Source: Pseudoalteromonas sp. 0303
Lineage (GTDB): Bacteria > Pseudomonadota > Gammaproteobacteria > Enterobacterales > Alteromonadaceae
Direction: 5' to 3'
DNA length: 64,000 nt
Assembly: GCF_013349995.1 (NCBI RefSeq)
Contig: NZ_JABVXF010000001.1
Span: forward strand, 124,001 to 188,000
Within the stretch, counting starts at the first letter, position 1; each line of letters starts with the position of its first letter. Below are positions 27,501 to 36,379 of this stretch, one piece after another. The notes under the pieces were generated by a model. It was given only the letters and a program-made list of their open reading frames with translations, was not told the origin of the DNA and searched no databases. Both the position numbers and the translations under genes were made by a program.

Positions 27501-28023
27501 ATAAGTCAACGATAGAGCCGCGAATCGCGTATTCACCGTGCTCCATCACTTGTTGTACATGTAAATAGCCCGCTTGTTCTAAGTTTTCACGCAGTGTGTG
27601 GGTATCTAGGGTATCGCCCACTTTAAAGTTAAGGGTTGAACCATAAATAAACGAAGCAGGGGCAGTACGCAGCATCAAGGTAGACACTGGCACGATTAAT
27701 ACGCTTTGTTGTTCTTTTTTTAAGGTATTTAACGTGGCTAAGCGCGCTGAAATAATATCTTGATGCGGCGAAAAATGATCATAAGGGAGTGTTTCCCAGT
27801 CAGGGAAGACCATGACTGGGTTTTCAGGCAACAGAAATTCGAGTTCAGTTTCAAGGCGTAGGGCGCTTGGCGTATCTGGGGTGACAATCACAACCAGCTC
27901 ATTGTGTTGTTTTACACCTTCTGCGATTGCGATGCTAAGCCCGCTACCGGTAAGTTGTCCCCATTGAATTTTATCTTTTTCAGATTTTACCCAAGGCAAT
28001 GCTGCCCATTGCGCAAACGCCAT
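24550..28023 (-). CDS. mfd: Transcription-repair coupling factor Mfd
   Basis: 1157-residue cytosolic ATPase that removes stalled RNA polymerase and recruits UvrA. Order of domains: UvrB-like N-terminal region (~1-340), RNA polymerase-interacting CarD-like domain (~475-550, DGQPIVHLDHGVGRYQGLETI-type motif), RecG-like translocase with Walker A GDVGFGKTEVAMRA near residue 640, DEEHRFG (motif II), LTATPIPRTLNMA (motif III), and the TRG/QLRGRVGRS motif VI. The C-terminal UvrA-interaction domain is present. Length equals the Escherichia coli protein closely. The ATG at 28023 has AAAGGAG at five bases. It heads the mfd-csiV-lipoprotein operon. Confidence 0.98.
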   Translation of the reverse strand: MAFAQWAALPWVKSEKDKIQWGQLTGSGLSIAIAEGVKQHNELVVIVTPDTPSALRLETELEFLLPENPVMVFPDWETLPYDHFSPHQDIISARLATLNTLKKEQQSVLIVPVSTLMLRTAPASFIYGSTLNFKVGDTLDTHTLRENLEQAGYLHVQQVMEHGEYAIRGSIVDLYPMGSPHPFRLDFFDDELDSIRLFDVESQRSDEKVDKIELLPAHEFPTNDSDIERFRINYREQFGASSEQDSIYMQVTKGTWPAGIEYYMPLFFDELATIFDYLPSNTTFMQFGDIEHAADQFWHDVNVRYENRRVDPLRPLLEPVKLYQSVNELFGEFAKYARIRLSQAKLGTKAGHTNLASKELPNVRIDHKLHEPYQGLIDYVASEKKQKGRVLLSVESDGRRESLLTLLKPSGLKLKEFESFSDFTNSSSDVGLIVSPLEQSVVLDGKPRLTIITEQELLGIKVSQRRRRKHKYEASQDALIRNLAELREGQPIVHLDHGVGRYQGLETIDAAGVITEFVTIIYANEAKLYVPVSALHMLSRYSGGEEASAPLHKLGSDAWEKAKKRAAEKVRDVAAELLDIYAKRQAKPGNKFKLDGSAYRQFSDSFPFEETDDQRNAIESVLGDMQSKQAMDRLVCGDVGFGKTEVAMRAAFVAVNDNKQVAVLVPTTLLAQQHYENFKDRFADLPIEVGVLSRFNSTKEQKDTLDKMAEGKLDIVIGTHKLIQQDIQFKDLGLLIVDEEHRFGVRQKEKIKALRADVDILTLTATPIPRTLNMAMSGMRDLSIIATPPAKRLAVKTFVRQRDAELIREAILREIKRGGQVYFLHNNVETIDRVAEEISEWVPEASVTTAHGQMRERELEQIMSDFYHQKYNVIVCTTIIETGIDVPTANTIIMDRADKLGLAQLHQLRGRVGRSHHQAYAYLLTGNPKSLSKDAVKRLEAIESLEDLGAGFALATHDLEIRGAGELLGDDQSGQMQTIGFSLYMEMLEQAVNSLKEGKEPTLESLLGQQTEVDLKLPALLPDDYIHDVNVRLGIYKRIASCANLNDMDELQVELIDRFGLLPDATKNLFSLQQLKLQASNIGIKKIEANPKGGYFEFSQHTKVNPSFIIGLIQSAPQVYKMDGANKLRFAISEANARERLKMVTAMIADFEKKVSH

Positions 28024-28052
28024 TTACTACTCCTTTAAACTGTTTTTACTGC

Positions 28053-28946
28053 TTAGTCTCGATAAATCTTGGTTAAGTCCTGATAGTGATCGATACGACG
28101 ATCACGAAGGTAAGGCCAAATTCGACGTATGTTTTCACTACGTGCTTGGTCTAATTCAACAACTAATAATTGCTCATCACTGTTGTTCGCTTCAGCTAAG
28201 ATTTCACCTTGAGGGCCCGCGATAAATGAGTTACCCCAGAACTGAATACCTTCACTTTGAGCGCTTGGATCACTTTCGTGGCCAACACGGTTACAGCTGA
28301 TCACCGGCACGCCGTTGGCAACTGCATGAGCACGTTGTGAAATAACCCAGGCGTCTTTTTGACGTGTTTGCTCGTCTTTTTCATCACGCGGGTCCCAACC
28401 AATGGCTGTTGGGTAAATTAAAATTTCAGCACCAGCCATTGCCATTAAGCGTGCCGCCTCTGGGAACCATTGATCCCAACAAACTAACACGCCTAATTTG
28501 CCAACAGAGGTTTGAATAGGCTCAAAACCTAAATCACCCGGTGTGAAATAAAACTTCTCGTAAAAACCTGGGTCATCAGGAATATGCATTTTACGGTATT
28601 TACCGGCAATGCTGCCGTCAGTTTCAAGTACCACAGCAGTATTGTGATAAAGACCCGTAGCGCGCTTTTCGAATAATGATGACACGATCACCACATTGAG
28701 TTCTTTGGCAAGTGCACCTAAGGTGTCTGTACTTGGACCTGGGATTGTTTCTGCTAAATCAAAAACGTCTACATCTTCGGTTTGGCAAAAATACAAGCTA
28801 CGGTGTAGCTCTTGAAGAACAATAAGCTTAGCGCCTTGGCTTGCTGCATCACGAATACCAGCAATTGATTTTGCCATATTGTCTTGAGCATTATCGGTGT
28901 TTGATTGCTGAACAAGAGCAACCTTTAAATGCGTTGGTTTAGTCAT
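28053..28946 (-). CDS. aguB: N-carbamoylputrescine amidase
   Basis: 297-residue carbon-nitrogen hydrolase that converts N-carbamoylputrescine to putrescine, CO2 and ammonia. The nitrilase-fold triad is visible: E46 (LQELHRS), K119 (RKMHIPDD) and C156 (VCWDQWFPE). DQWFPE, HNTAVV and RAHAVANGVPVISCNRVG are typical of AguB. The ATG overlaps the aguA stop by 8 bases, so both enzymes of agmatine-to-putrescine conversion are made together. Confidence 0.97.
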   Translation of the reverse strand: MTKPTHLKVALVQQSNTDNAQDNMAKSIAGIRDAASQGAKLIVLQELHRSLYFCQTEDVDVFDLAETIPGPSTDTLGALAKELNVVIVSSLFEKRATGLYHNTAVVLETDGSIAGKYRKMHIPDDPGFYEKFYFTPGDLGFEPIQTSVGKLGVLVCWDQWFPEAARLMAMAGAEILIYPTAIGWDPRDEKDEQTRQKDAWVISQRAHAVANGVPVISCNRVGHESDPSAQSEGIQFWGNSFIAGPQGEILAEANNSDEQLLVVELDQARSENIRRIWPYLRDRRIDHYQDLTKIYRD

Positions 28947-29997
28947 TGTTTGTTCCTGCTAAAAAGCCGCGCGGTAATTGCATTGTAATACAGTGTAAGC
29001 TGCCAAATTGGTGAATAATTGGCACACAATTAATACCCACCACAGTGTGATTTGGGTATGCTTTGGCAACCTGACCAAGCGCCAGTTGGTCGTTTTCGTC
29101 ACCATAAATTGGTACTAAAACGGTTTCATTGATAATTAAATAATTAGCGTAGGTGGCAGGTAGTCTGTCACCATCTTCATCGAACACTGCTTTTGGCCAA
29201 GGTAAGGCAATCAGCGTGTAGTTTTCACCCTCTGCTGTTTTAAATGATTGCAGTTGCTTTTCCATTGCATCAAGGGCTGCAAAATGCTCATCATTTTTAT
29301 CGTCGCACTTAACATAAACAAGCGTGTTGTTTGGTGCAAAACGTACAAGCGTATCAATATGGCTGTCGGTATCATCACCTGCAAGGTAACCGTGATCAAC
29401 CCAAAGAAACGACGTAGCACCCAGTTGCTCAACAAGCGTTTGTTCTATATCTGCTTTTGTGAGTTCAGGGTTACGATTTGGGTTTAATAAGCACTCGCTG
29501 GTTGTGAGTAGCACGCCGTGTTCATTGATTTCGACGCCACCGCCTTCAAGAACCAGATCACTTTGCTGATAACCATTTTTAGGGCTCGCGACTTGATTTA
29601 CAAGTACTTGATTAATTTGATTATCAAGATCACCTGCAAACTTATTGCCCCAACCATTAAAAATAAAATCCATTACTTTTAATTGAGTTGCGTCATCAAT
29701 ATTTGCACAGGTCAATGGGCCATGGTCACGTGCCCAAGTATCGTTACACGGTGTCACCACAAAGTGAATGCGATTAGCATCGACATCCGCATTTGCAAGT
29801 GAAGCTGCAATATGTGCTTTGAGGGTATTATCATGAGCTACAATCACAACATCTTGTTGTTGGCTTATTGCTTGGCAAAGTGCTACATACACAGGCTCAA
29901 CAGCGGTTAAATTTGCTGCCCAATCTGTGTCTTGATGAGGCCAAGTGAGCATAACGGCATCTTGCTCAGCCCATTCAGGTAAAAGTCTAAATTTCAT
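28939..29997 (-). CDS. aguA: Agmatine deiminase
   Basis: 352-residue enzyme that hydrolyses agmatine to N-carbamoylputrescine and ammonia. The ATG at 29997 gives the family start MKFRLLPEWAEQDAVMLTWP; a TTG five codons earlier has no better signal. Guanidine-modifying-fold motifs: CNDTWARDHGP (substrate Asp), EGGGVEINEHG, GDDTDSHIDTLVRF (catalytic His/Asp) and the nucleophile C336 in GSLHCITMQLPRGF. The gene precedes aguB directly. Together they give a route to putrescine that bypasses agmatinase. A dedicated AguR regulator is not seen next to it. Confidence 0.97.
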   Translation of the reverse strand: MKFRLLPEWAEQDAVMLTWPHQDTDWAANLTAVEPVYVALCQAISQQQDVVIVAHDNTLKAHIAASLANADVDANRIHFVVTPCNDTWARDHGPLTCANIDDATQLKVMDFIFNGWGNKFAGDLDNQINQVLVNQVASPKNGYQQSDLVLEGGGVEINEHGVLLTTSECLLNPNRNPELTKADIEQTLVEQLGATSFLWVDHGYLAGDDTDSHIDTLVRFAPNNTLVYVKCDDKNDEHFAALDAMEKQLQSFKTAEGENYTLIALPWPKAVFDEDGDRLPATYANYLIINETVLVPIYGDENDQLALGQVAKAYPNHTVVGINCVPIIHQFGSLHCITMQLPRGFLAGTNND

Positions 29998-30081
29998 GAA
30001 GGTATTAAACAAACTAAGGTGGGGCTAGTTTAGCATTTTAGCCATAGATGTCAGCTTTTTGTGCGCGATAAAGCGTGATTT

Positions 30082-30675
30082 TTAACTGTCTTGTTGATTG
30101 TTTTCTTGCTGACGTTTTTTAAGTTGGCGTGTTTGTGCGTGCAAGGCTGCTCTTACGACTAAATCTTGGTCAGCATCGCGAATGGCAGTAAACAATAATG
30201 TGTATTGGTATTTATCATCATCGCATTTTTCAATGGCCACTAATTCGGTATAGCAATAAATGGCAGATGCTTCGTGCTGCAAGAACAACTTAGTACGAAA
30301 TGTTTGCCCTAATTCATACACATCAGCTGAGGTAAGTTTTACACCACCACCGCCATAACTATCGCAATAGTTTGCGTTATCGTCAGGCTGCTCTGAGGCT
30401 AAGATGTGACTCATGATTAAATCAATTTTACGAGATTGTGCCTGTAAAAAGGCTGCCAGTTCTTGCGCAACATCACCCAGATTACGCAGTGGTCGTAAGC
30501 TTGTTTGTTCAAGTTCGTTTACTTCGTTGGCAAGTTTAAATAGGGCAGGGATATCCGCTTCGAGCTCAGCATTGGTTTTTGGCACAGCACTTGGTTCAAC
30601 CGCATATAAATTGACACGGTTGCTCTCGTTGATTTGAAAATATTGTTCAAATTCGGCTAATTTTTGATTATTCAT
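30082..30675 (-). CDS. Probable PilZ-like cyclic-di-GMP-associated protein
   Basis: 197 residues from the ATG at 30675, which has GGAG at six bases (an upstream GTG at 30687 lies in the ribosome site). The N-terminal ~90 residues are helical. A beta-rich C-terminal part contains YGGGGVKLTSADVYELGQ and then TKLFLQHEASAIYCYTELVAIE, resembling atypical PilZ domains in which a GGG-x-L turn precedes the barrel. A very polar tail (RQLKKRQQENNQQDS) ends it. The canonical RxxxR and DxSxxG ligand motifs are not obvious, so cyclic-di-GMP binding is doubtful. It is a single gene downstream of the RND terminator. Confidence 0.6.
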   Translation of the reverse strand: MNNQKLAEFEQYFQINESNRVNLYAVEPSAVPKTNAELEADIPALFKLANEVNELEQTSLRPLRNLGDVAQELAAFLQAQSRKIDLIMSHILASEQPDDNANYCDSYGGGGVKLTSADVYELGQTFRTKLFLQHEASAIYCYTELVAIEKCDDDKYQYTLLFTAIRDADQDLVVRAALHAQTRQLKKRQQENNQQDS

Positions 30676-30750
30676 GCTGTACTCCACACATCTTTCCTTA
30701 ATACTAGCGTTCGAAGCAGTAAATTGCTAGTAATCAAATAATCAAAAAAA

Positions 30751-30775
30751 AGGGCAAACTCATTGTTTGCCCTTC
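30751..30775 (-). terminator. Terminator of the RND efflux operon
   Basis: 10-bp stem AAGGGCAAAC / GTTTGCCCTT with loop TCATT. On the minus strand it is followed by a run of T and lies directly after the pump gene. Confidence 0.92.
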
Positions 30776-30780
30776 ATTTT

Positions 30781-33700
30781 TTACAGGTTACCCTCTTGGG
30801 TTTTGACATGTTCTTGTTGATGATGTTCTGCTATCTCATCAGCAAGCTCTTGTCTTGAACGTTTTTCAGTTAACTTACGTGCCGTTAACCAATAAAAGAA
30901 CAGCGGCACAAAGAATACGGCAAGGAATGTCGCTGCCATCATACCGCCCATCACACCGGTACCAACACTGTGACGAGCACCGGCACCTGCGCCAGAGCTC
31001 AGTACTAAAGGCACAACGCCCAAAATGAAAGCAAGCGAAGTCATAATGATAGGTCGAAAACGTAACCGTGCAGCCTCAAGAGCTGCAGTACTTGCGCTCC
31101 AGCCTTGTTGATGTTTCATCAAGGCGTATTCAACAATAAGAATCGCGTTTTTACTGGCAAGACCAAGTAGTGTTACCAGACCAATTTGGAAGTATACATC
31201 GTTTGTCATGCCAACAACCCAAACCGCTATAAGCGCACCAAAGGTACCAAATGGCAAGGCAAGCATCACAGACAGTGGTAACGACCAACGCTCATACAGC
31301 GCTGCTAGAATCAAAAATACCATGATCACAGCAAGACCTAAGGCAATTCCTGTGGTGCCTGAACTGCGTTTTTCTTGGAATGCAGAGCCTGTCCATTCGT
31401 AGGTCATATTAGGTGGTAATACTGCTTGTGCAATACGCTCAACCTCAGCAATAGCTTGACCCGAACTGTAACCTGGAGCTGCATTACCCATCAGTTTAAC
31501 AGCAGGTAAGTTGTTATAACGATTTAGGTTTTCTGGGCCTCGGCTATACTCGATAGTGGTAAAGGCTGAAAGCGGCACCATAGTACCTTGGTTGTTTTTA
31601 ACATAGATACGACCAATGTCATCAGGCTTCATTCTAAATTCAGCATCTGCAGACATTAGTACTTGCCATGCGCGACCAAATTTATTGAAGTCGTTAACGT
31701 AATAAGTTCCTAAGTTACCTGCAAGGGCAGTGAAAGCATCATCAATTTCGACACCCATGGCGCGGGCTTGTTCACGGTCAACATCAACACGTAGCTGTGG
31801 TGCATCAGGGCGCCAAAGTGTTTGTAGGCCACTGATGATAGGGCTCTTTTGTGCTTCAGCTGTCATTAACTGCATTGCATGTTGAAGTTTGTCTGGGTCG
31901 CTATCACCTTTGTTTTGAATATAAAACTCAAAGCCACCTGTGTTACCTAAACCAAAAATAGCCGGAGGGTTAAAGGCAAGAACGAGCGCCTCTTTAATAC
32001 CTGCTGTTTTCATGAAGAGCTCTTGCACCAGTGCCTTGGTATCAACTTCACGCTCATCCCAATGCTTTTGTGTCACGAATAATGTTGCAGCACTGTTTTT
32101 GTAACCACCGCCAATAAAGTCAAAACCGGTAAACGCCACCACGTTTTCGTTCGCTGGGTTTGATTGCACGGCCTCAACAACCTGTTGTGTTACCTGCTCT
32201 GTGCGTTCAAGTGACGAACCGTCAGGTAAGAAAATTGCAGATATGTAATAACCTTGGTCTTCATCTGGCACAAGTGAACCAGGGGTGTTTTGCCAAAGGC
32301 CAATCGTTGCTGCAACCATACCTGTCATTAAGATCAGCCCTAACAGACCGCGGCGCACCATAAAGCCAACAGCACCGACATAACGGCCGGTGATCTTGGT
32401 AAACATGTCGTTAAACCACAAGAAGAAGCGGGCAGTTTGCTTGTGTTCTTGCTTTAAAATAAGCACACAAAGCGCTGGCGTCATCGTTAAAGCAACGACA
32501 CCCGATAAACTTACAGCAATCGAAATAGTAATAGCGAACTGGCGGAATAGCTCACCGGTTAAGCCACCTAAAAACGCAATTGGCACAAACACTGAACAAA
32601 GTACTAAAACAATTGCCACCACAGGGCCGCTTACTTCGCCCATCGCTTTAACGGCGGCGTCTCTAGCACCTAGGCCTTCTTCGTGCATGATACGCTCAAC
32701 GTTTTCAAGTACCACGATGGCATCATCAACAACAATACCAATCGACAGCACCATACCGAATAAGGTGAGGGAGTTAATTGAATAACCCAGCATATACATA
32801 CCGGCAAATGTGCCCAGTAGTGACACAGGTACTGCAAGGGTTGGAATAAGCGTTGCGCGCCAGTTTTGTAAGAATAAATACACTACTAAGAATACCAATA
32901 CCATGGCTTCAAGTAGTGTTTTTACAACTTCACGAATTGATACTTCAACAAAGCGGGTTGTGTCGTAAGAAGTTAAATGTGCAAGCCCGGTAGGGAACTG
33001 GCTTTTCATTTCTTCAATAACACTGTTTACTTCTTCGGCTACATCAAGGGCGTTAGCACCAGGTTGCAAGAAGATACCTAACAGTACCGCTTCTTTACCG
33101 TTAATTGTTCCTTTGAAGTTATAGTCTTTTGAGCCAAGCTCAACGCGGGCTACGTCTTTTAAGCGTAAGCTACTACCGTCTGTGTTTGAACGAATAATGA
33201 TATTTTCAAACTGCTCAGGCTCAGACAAACGCCCTTGTGCAGTTACACTGTAAACCAGCTCTTGAGGAGATTGCGTAGTAGGTGTGGCACCAATTTTACC
33301 TGCCGCGTATTGCGAATTTTGTACGCGAATTGCCCCTGCAATTTCTTCAACAGTGACACCTAATTGGCTCATTACATCAGGGCGCAACCAAATGCGCATT
33401 GCGTAATCTTTGGCACCAAAAATTTGTACACTGGTAGTGCCAGGAATGCGTTTAACACGGTCAAGTACGTTCATAGTGACATAGTTTGATGTCCATAAAC
33501 TTGAACGTGTTCCATCTGGTGAATAAAAGGCATGAACTTGTAAAAAGCTAGAAGAACCTTTTTGAACCACCACACCTTGGCGACGCGTTTCTTCAGGTAA
33601 ACGTGCTTCAACCTGCTTAACACGGTTGTTTACGTTAACGGCTGCTTGGTCAACATCAGTACCAATTTCAAAAGTAACTTCGATGGTGGTTGAACCTGCA

Positions 33701-33954
33701 CTGGTTGACGTTGAAGACATATACATCATGCCTTCAACACCGGTAATGGCATTTTCAATCGGTGTCGCAACCGTTTGCTCAAGCACATCGGCAGATGCAC
33801 CTGGGTAGGCTGCGGTTACTTGTACAACCGGTGGTGCTATTTCAGGATATTGCGCTACAGGTAAGCTGCGCATCGCAGCAAGGCCCGCAAGCACAATAAC
33901 AATAGATATAACAAACGCAAAAATGGGTCTGTCTATAAAGTAACGAGAAAACAT
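30781..33954 (-). CDS. RND multidrug efflux pump, inner-membrane HAE1 transporter (AcrB/MexB type)
   Basis: 1057-residue proton-driven exporter. It begins MFSRYFIDRPIFAFVISIVI, with 12 membrane helices in two repeats. The first periplasmic loop has PVAQYPEIAPPVV and YPGASADVLEQTV; the proton-relay Asp pair is in GIVVDDAIVVLENVER in helix 4. The porter and docking domains have normal length. The C-terminal tail is longer and charged (QELADEIAEHHQQEHVKTQ). The ATG has AGGGAG at four bases, 14 bases after the adaptor stop. No outer-membrane channel gene follows, so it must use a TolC elsewhere. Substrates cannot be deduced, but the HAE1 subclass exports drugs and detergents. Confidence 0.97.
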   Translation of the reverse strand: MFSRYFIDRPIFAFVISIVIVLAGLAAMRSLPVAQYPEIAPPVVQVTAAYPGASADVLEQTVATPIENAITGVEGMMYMSSTSTSAGSTTIEVTFEIGTDVDQAAVNVNNRVKQVEARLPEETRRQGVVVQKGSSSFLQVHAFYSPDGTRSSLWTSNYVTMNVLDRVKRIPGTTSVQIFGAKDYAMRIWLRPDVMSQLGVTVEEIAGAIRVQNSQYAAGKIGATPTTQSPQELVYSVTAQGRLSEPEQFENIIIRSNTDGSSLRLKDVARVELGSKDYNFKGTINGKEAVLLGIFLQPGANALDVAEEVNSVIEEMKSQFPTGLAHLTSYDTTRFVEVSIREVVKTLLEAMVLVFLVVYLFLQNWRATLIPTLAVPVSLLGTFAGMYMLGYSINSLTLFGMVLSIGIVVDDAIVVLENVERIMHEEGLGARDAAVKAMGEVSGPVVAIVLVLCSVFVPIAFLGGLTGELFRQFAITISIAVSLSGVVALTMTPALCVLILKQEHKQTARFFLWFNDMFTKITGRYVGAVGFMVRRGLLGLILMTGMVAATIGLWQNTPGSLVPDEDQGYYISAIFLPDGSSLERTEQVTQQVVEAVQSNPANENVVAFTGFDFIGGGYKNSAATLFVTQKHWDEREVDTKALVQELFMKTAGIKEALVLAFNPPAIFGLGNTGGFEFYIQNKGDSDPDKLQHAMQLMTAEAQKSPIISGLQTLWRPDAPQLRVDVDREQARAMGVEIDDAFTALAGNLGTYYVNDFNKFGRAWQVLMSADAEFRMKPDDIGRIYVKNNQGTMVPLSAFTTIEYSRGPENLNRYNNLPAVKLMGNAAPGYSSGQAIAEVERIAQAVLPPNMTYEWTGSAFQEKRSSGTTGIALGLAVIMVFLILAALYERWSLPLSVMLALPFGTFGALIAVWVVGMTNDVYFQIGLVTLLGLASKNAILIVEYALMKHQQGWSASTAALEAARLRFRPIIMTSLAFILGVVPLVLSSGAGAGARHSVGTGVMGGMMAATFLAVFFVPLFFYWLTARKLTEKRSRQELADEIAEHHQQEHVKTQEGNL

Positions 33955-33968
33955 AAGACTCCCTGTGC

Positions 33969-35174
33969 TTATTCTGCGTGGCTAGGGTTAGCGGCAGGTT
34001 GGCCAACATTGACTGGCATACCCGGGAAGAAAATACGTGCCATGCCATCAACAATAACTTGGTCGCCTTCTTTTAAACCACTACGAATTAACCAAAAGTT
34101 TTGGTATTGCTCATTTTCTGGTTTTTTGATCCATTCACCTACAGTAACAGGGGCAGGTAAAGCGACATCCATACCTTGCTCGTTTTTACTTACTACATAA
34201 ACAAACTTACCGGTGCCGTTATCAAGCACTGCACGTTGCGGAACAATGAAAGCGTTTTTGCGTACTGCACCACTTAACTCAACGCGAACGAACTGGCCCG
34301 GGCGAAGTTGAAAATCAGGGTTAGGAATAATTGCCTGAAACTCACTGGTACCTGTGTTTGGATTAATACGCACATCAGAGAAGTTAACTTCACCGGTTTG
34401 TCCGTATAACGAACCATCTTGCAGTTTAATTTGTGTTTTCCAGTGGCCTTGCTCAGGTAACGTTAGTGAACCATTTTTAACATCTTGACGCATTTGCAGT
34501 TGTTCACGCTCTGATAAGCCAAAGCGAATACGAATAGGGTCAAACTGAGTCATTTGAGTCAGTAATAAATCTGGACCAGAAACATAGGTTCCTTCAGAAA
34601 CAAACTCACGTCCCATTACTCCTGCGACAGGGGCTTTAACTTGCGCATATTCAAGGTTTAGTTGCGCTTCTTTTAAGGCAACTTTTGCTGCGGCTAAATC
34701 AGTTTTTGCAATATCATTGGCTGAGCTTGCGTTATCGTAATCACGTTGTGAAACAGACTTTTCGGCACGTAGTTTAGCTAATCGTTTAACGTCACGATCA
34801 GCTTGAACAAGCGCTGCTTTTGCACCATCAAGTGCAGCTTGCGCTCGGTCAACCGCAAGTTGATAAGGTTCTAGGTCAATTGTAAACAGTGATTGGCCTT
34901 GCTCTACACGCTGACCTTCTTCAAAGTTGCGTGATTCAAGAATACCGGTGACACGGGCACGAACTTCAACTTCTTTTGAACCAGACAGCGTCGCTGGCAG
35001 CTCAATAGTAAAAGGGGCATCGTGAGTTTCCATTGTCATAGTCGCGACAGCAGCGGGGTGCATTTGACCCTGTTGTTGCTGTGGCGCTTCAGAACAACCT
35101 TGCAGTAGCAAAGGAGCAGAAACTAATAACAACGCAGATAATGATAATTTGGCAGGTGCGAAAGGCAGACGCAT
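33969..35174 (-). CDS. RND efflux periplasmic adaptor (membrane fusion) lipoprotein
   Basis: 401-residue adaptor linking the pump to a TolC-type channel. The ATG at 35174 has GGAG at six bases; the six codons upstream of it were rejected. Signal with lipobox L-Q-G-C27. Then come a biotinyl-lipoyl half-motif (EVEVRARVTGILESRNFEEG), an alpha-hairpin (~100-160), the second lipoyl half (YAQVKAPVAGVMGREFVSEG), a beta-barrel and a membrane-proximal domain. It matches AcrA/MexA. First gene of the operon. Its promoter region carries paired TATGCATA palindromes and an AATAG-T-CTATT palindrome next to a broken LysR gene. Confidence 0.96.
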   Translation of the reverse strand: MRLPFAPAKLSLSALLLVSAPLLLQGCSEAPQQQQGQMHPAAVATMTMETHDAPFTIELPATLSGSKEVEVRARVTGILESRNFEEGQRVEQGQSLFTIDLEPYQLAVDRAQAALDGAKAALVQADRDVKRLAKLRAEKSVSQRDYDNASSANDIAKTDLAAAKVALKEAQLNLEYAQVKAPVAGVMGREFVSEGTYVSGPDLLLTQMTQFDPIRIRFGLSEREQLQMRQDVKNGSLTLPEQGHWKTQIKLQDGSLYGQTGEVNFSDVRINPNTGTSEFQAIIPNPDFQLRPGQFVRVELSGAVRKNAFIVPQRAVLDNGTGKFVYVVSKNEQGMDVALPAPVTVGEWIKKPENEQYQNFWLIRSGLKEGDQVIVDGMARIFFPGMPVNVGQPAANPSHAE

Positions 35175-35204
35175 GTTTACTCCACAGTCCAATTGTTAAG
35201 TAGG

Positions 35205-35251
35205 TATGCATAAAAAATAGTCTATTAGCATGAAAGACGTCACTATGCATA
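35205..35251. promoter_or_regulatory. Palindrome cluster at the RND operon promoter
   Basis: Two copies of the 8-bp palindrome TATGCATA (35205-35212 and 35244-35251) flank a perfect 11-bp palindrome AATAGTCTATT (35216-35226), all just upstream of the adaptor gene. They look like regulator sites; the cognate regulator is probably not the truncated LysR gene beside them. Confidence 0.45.
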
Positions 35252-35733
35252 TTCATTTAGCGTTTAGTTTATACCCAAAAAAGATAAAGGTACACCCTGT
35301 AGTTTACTTTTTATTGAGCACAAAAAAACGCAAAGCATGTTTACTTAATTTGTGCGCAGCGCCGAGTTATATTGAAAAATATGGGCAACCAAAATCGGTG
35401 GCTGATCTTAAAGACCATTACTGGGTGTGTTTGCCATGGCAGCGACAGCTTAAATTTAACGAAGGCGGACAAGTCATTAATTATAATGCGAGAACGCGTT
35501 TTACTGTATCTAACTCAGATAACATGACACAGGCGGCGATTGCAGGCCATGGCATAGCGATTAAATCTTATATTGCAATTAAAGATGATTTAGCCGAAGG
35601 GCGGTTAATCGAAATACTCCCTAATAGCCTTGTTGATACTGACGCGCCAGTATGGTTTTTAAAATCACAAAACAGCCTAGTGACGCGCAAAACAGAGGTT
35701 TTTTATGAGTTTATGAAATCTTTGTTTACCTAA
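35230..35733 (+). pseudogene. LysR-type regulator remnant (C-terminal part of the effector domain)
   Basis: 167 codons, of which about 130 from near 35335 onward match the second half of a LysR substrate-binding domain: LCAAPSYIEKYGQPKSVADL, then the DNMTQAAIAGHGIAIKSY hinge and EGRLIEILP. The DNA-binding HTH, the linker and the first half of the effector domain are missing. The first ~35 codons have no LysR likeness and are probably fortuitous. It lies divergent from the RND adaptor gene, where a pump regulator often sits, so it is most likely the decayed local regulator. Confidence 0.8.
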
Positions 35734-35818
35734 GGTACAAAAACTTAACAAATGGCTTGTAATTAAACTGAAATCTCGTACCCTAAAGCAATAAAAATAT
35801 AATAAAGGTGAGTTAAGG

Positions 35819-36379
35819 ATGACAGATCAAACTGGGGTTATCACCGCTTTTACCGAGATATCGAGCAAGCTTAGGCGCTTTGTATCACGTATCGTCAGCC
35901 CTGATGATGTAGAAGATATTGTGCAAGAGACGTTTATAAAAAGTTATGAAGCTGATCTTAAGCAAAATATCGAATATACTCACAGTTATATGCTGAAAAC
36001 GGCTAAGCATTTGGCGCTTAATCATATTGCTAAATGGGACAATAAATACAAAGAATCGTTAGATGAACAACAGCAGGTTGAGCATCACATGCGTTCAATG
36101 GCACTTGAAGATGAAGTGACTTCTAAAGAACGTTTTTTGTTTTTTTGCCGTGTGACTAACGAATTAAGCCCTCAGGTTAAAAAATGTTTTATCTTAAAAA
36201 AAGTCTATGGCTTAAGCCAAAAGGAAATTGCAGTTAAAATGAGTCTTAGCGAAAGTACTGTTGAAAAACATATAGCCAAAGGCTTATTACATGTTCACCG
36301 AGCAATGAAATCACACGACGTACAACCACAGGCATTTATCCCAACCACAGAGTTCACAGCAAAAGAGGTGAACAAATGA
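35819..36379 (+). CDS. FecI-like ECF sigma factor
   Basis: 186-residue ECF sigma factor for iron- or substrate-responsive TonB systems. Region 2 (~15-85) includes VEDIVQETFIKSYEA, the -10-binding helices. Region 4 (~125-170) includes LSPQVKKCFILKKVYGLSQK and the HTH MSLSESTVEKHIAKGL. A ~20-residue polar tail follows. The ATG has AAAGGTGAG at seven bases. It overlaps the anti-sigma gene by four bases (ATGA), and a receptor with an STN domain follows, a complete surface-signalling cassette. The inducer is unknown. Confidence 0.93.
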   Translation: MTDQTGVITAFTEISSKLRRFVSRIVSPDDVEDIVQETFIKSYEADLKQNIEYTHSYMLKTAKHLALNHIAKWDNKYKESLDEQQQVEHHMRSMALEDEVTSKERFLFFCRVTNELSPQVKKCFILKKVYGLSQKEIAVKMSLSESTVEKHIAKGLLHVHRAMKSHDVQPQAFIPTTEFTAKEVNK

